Part shown: piece by piece, positions 32,227 through 32,933 of the stretch
How the letters are laid out: the number at the start of each line of letters is the position of its first letter
Numbering within the stretch: position 1 is the first letter of the stretch
Assembly: GCA_903894145.1 (NCBI GenBank)
Contig: CAITPB010000222.1
Coordinates: 1 to 32,933, forward strand
DNA: 32,933 bases
Origin: Candidatus Firestoneibacteriota bacterium
GTDB lineage: Bacteria > Oederibacteriota > D2-FULL-39-29 > CAIOVX01
Direction of reading: 5' to 3'
Notes under the pieces: model-generated
Seen by the model: only the letters and a program-made list of their open reading frames with translations
Database searches by the model: none
Told to the model about the DNA's origin: nothing
Made by a program: the position numbers and the translations under genes

Positions 32227-32382
32227 CTCTGTCTGCCGGCTCCGCCGGATTGCTAATTGCTGATTGCTAATTACTAATTAACGACTCAAGGTTAAGACTC
32301 TAACGGATTGGCAACTGCCTTCTGTCTGCCGCTCCGCGGATTGCTAATGGCTGATTACTGATTGCTAATTAAAGACTCACGG
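32227..32382. repeat. Two copies of a 65-bp palindrome-plus-ATTGCTAAT repeat module
   Basis: Copy A (32227-32291) and copy B (32320-32382) align along their length: CTGTCTGCCG, then a small GC hairpin, then GGATTGCTAAT, GCTGATT, further TGCTAATT words and GACTCA. The hairpin is CCGGC/GCCGG around TCC in A and CCGC/GCGG around TCC in B, so both arms lost one base. The module lies between the creatininase stop and the GNAT start. Confidence 0.75.
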
Positions 32383-32400
32383 ATTCAATCGGTATACCGT

Positions 32401-32458
32401 CTACGGTCCTCTGTCCTCTGCCTTCCGTCCTCAGATCTTGCTGACCCTCCGACCATCT
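32401..32458. repeat. Pyrimidine-rich word mosaic, second copy
   Basis: Contains CCTCTGTCCTCTG, TCTGCCTTCCGTCC (identical to 111-124) and CTGACCCTCCGACC (one change from 96-109). It lies directly after the stop codon of the creatininase-family gene on the minus strand. No coding potential or clear hairpin. Confidence 0.6.
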
Positions 32459-32933
32459 TTATTTGAGGTATGGTTTCTCCGCTCTCCTAAAATATTCCTT
32501 CTGCAGGCGCGGCACAACCTTATCGTTCTTGACCAGCTTTATCCTCTCCGCGACATAATCCGCGACGATTTTCAGGACTTTTTTGCCCTTCTCTTTTGTG
32601 GCTGTTCTTGCGTCGCCGGCGTAATGCTCCGGGAAGTCAGCATACCAGAACATGGTCGTGGTCAAGTCCTTCAGGTGTTTTGTACGGTTCATAGGAAGCC
32701 CCGGGCCTTTAGGCAGGTATTTCATGTTTACAGAATTTTCGTCCATTGCCATCATGGCGCTGGTCTCCCATTCTCCGGCGTGGTTGTCGTCTGTATCCAG
32801 GAACTTGTCCCATTCTTTTTTCATGGGACCGTAGGTTCCCTTTATAAGGTAAAGCGCGTAGTCCTTCTTTTTATAGAGGCTGGAAATCACAAAATACGGA
32901 AGGAAGTTCGTGTTTCCTCCGTGGGCATTCACA
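32459..32933 (-). CDS. Creatininase-family amidohydrolase (N-terminus outside window)
   Basis: C-terminal 158 residues or so of a creatininase-superfamily metal hydrolase. The first visible residues, NAHGGNTNFLPYFV, are the family's NGHGGN block, and DDNHAGEWETSAMM (48-61 of the visible part) carries the conserved HAGEXET metal/catalytic residues. The GTG at 32930-32932 is almost certainly an internal valine, since essential N-terminal metal ligands must lie upstream, beyond the window edge. Members hydrolyse creatinine or other cyclic amides/formamides, including steps in riboflavin and F420 or mycofactocin pathways, so substrate stays open. The C-terminus is rich in Lys/Arg. Confidence 0.88.
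   Translation of the reverse strand, partial: VNAHGGNTNFLPYFVISSLYKKKDYALYLIKGTYGPMKKEWDKFLDTDDNHAGEWETSAMMAMDENSVNMKYLPKGPGLPMNRTKHLKDLTTTMFWYADFPEHYAGDARTATKEKGKKVLKIVADYVAERIKLVKNDKVVPRLQKEYFRRAEKPYLK

Overview
The window is one 33-kb stretch of bacterial chromosome in which all 29 genes I can support lie on the minus strand, so transcription runs from high to low coordinates. The organism has a Gram-negative-type envelope: lipid A and Kdo enzymes, a TonB/ExbB/ExbD motor, a predicted outer-membrane beta-barrel and lipoprotein signals. It also has HPr kinase, a mannose-family PTS, sigma-54, a YvcK-like protein and a corrinoid-type activase. That mix does not fit a standard enterobacterium or firmicute. 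I infer an uncultured anaerobe from a deep Gram-negative lineage (Elusimicrobiota-like or a related candidate phylum), but the sequence alone does not settle the taxonomy. No rRNA, tRNA, CRISPR array, transposase or phage gene is visible.

Right end (32933-30287): a creatininase-family amidohydrolase cut by the window edge, a repeat-rich spacer, a GNAT acetyltransferase with an Eis-like C-terminal domain, and a LOG-family nucleotide hydrolase.

Envelope operon (30037-19732): a good sigma-70-type promoter drives a 977-residue TPR protein, an outer-membrane barrel that seems to lack the TonB-receptor plug, ExbB, ExbD, TonB, a TPR-SpoIID lipoprotein, a DUF3307 membrane protein and an M42 aminopeptidase. 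It ends in a strong intrinsic terminator at 19500-19546. A compact four-hairpin element (19606-19706) sits just before that terminator.

Middle (19311-17509): a single gene for a 2Fe-2S/ASKHA corrinoid-activating protein, with its own predicted promoter overlapped by a perfect dyad. A 17-codon diverged copy of this gene's 3' end lies just downstream (17400-17450), next to a 9-bp tandem repeat that recurs at the left end of the window.

Large gene cluster (17355-180): 17 genes with gaps of at most 53 nt and many overlaps. The order is two M16 peptidases (one catalytic, one degenerate), RpoN, PtsN-type EIIA, HprK, a divergent membrane-anchored YvcK-like protein, mannose-type EIIA and EIIB, a GH57 glucanotransferase, EIIC, EIID, HPr, EI, then a DUF374 acyltransferase, WaaA, LpxK and an LpxL-type acyltransferase. 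It combines an rpoN-PTS regulatory cluster, a complete sugar permease and the late steps of lipid A assembly. Because the genes are so tightly packed, co-transcription is likely, which would tie carbon/PTS state to envelope synthesis; that link is inference.

The intergenic regions carry several kinds of short repeat (9-bp arrays, purine/pyrimidine word mosaics, REP-like palindromes), mostly directly after stop codons.
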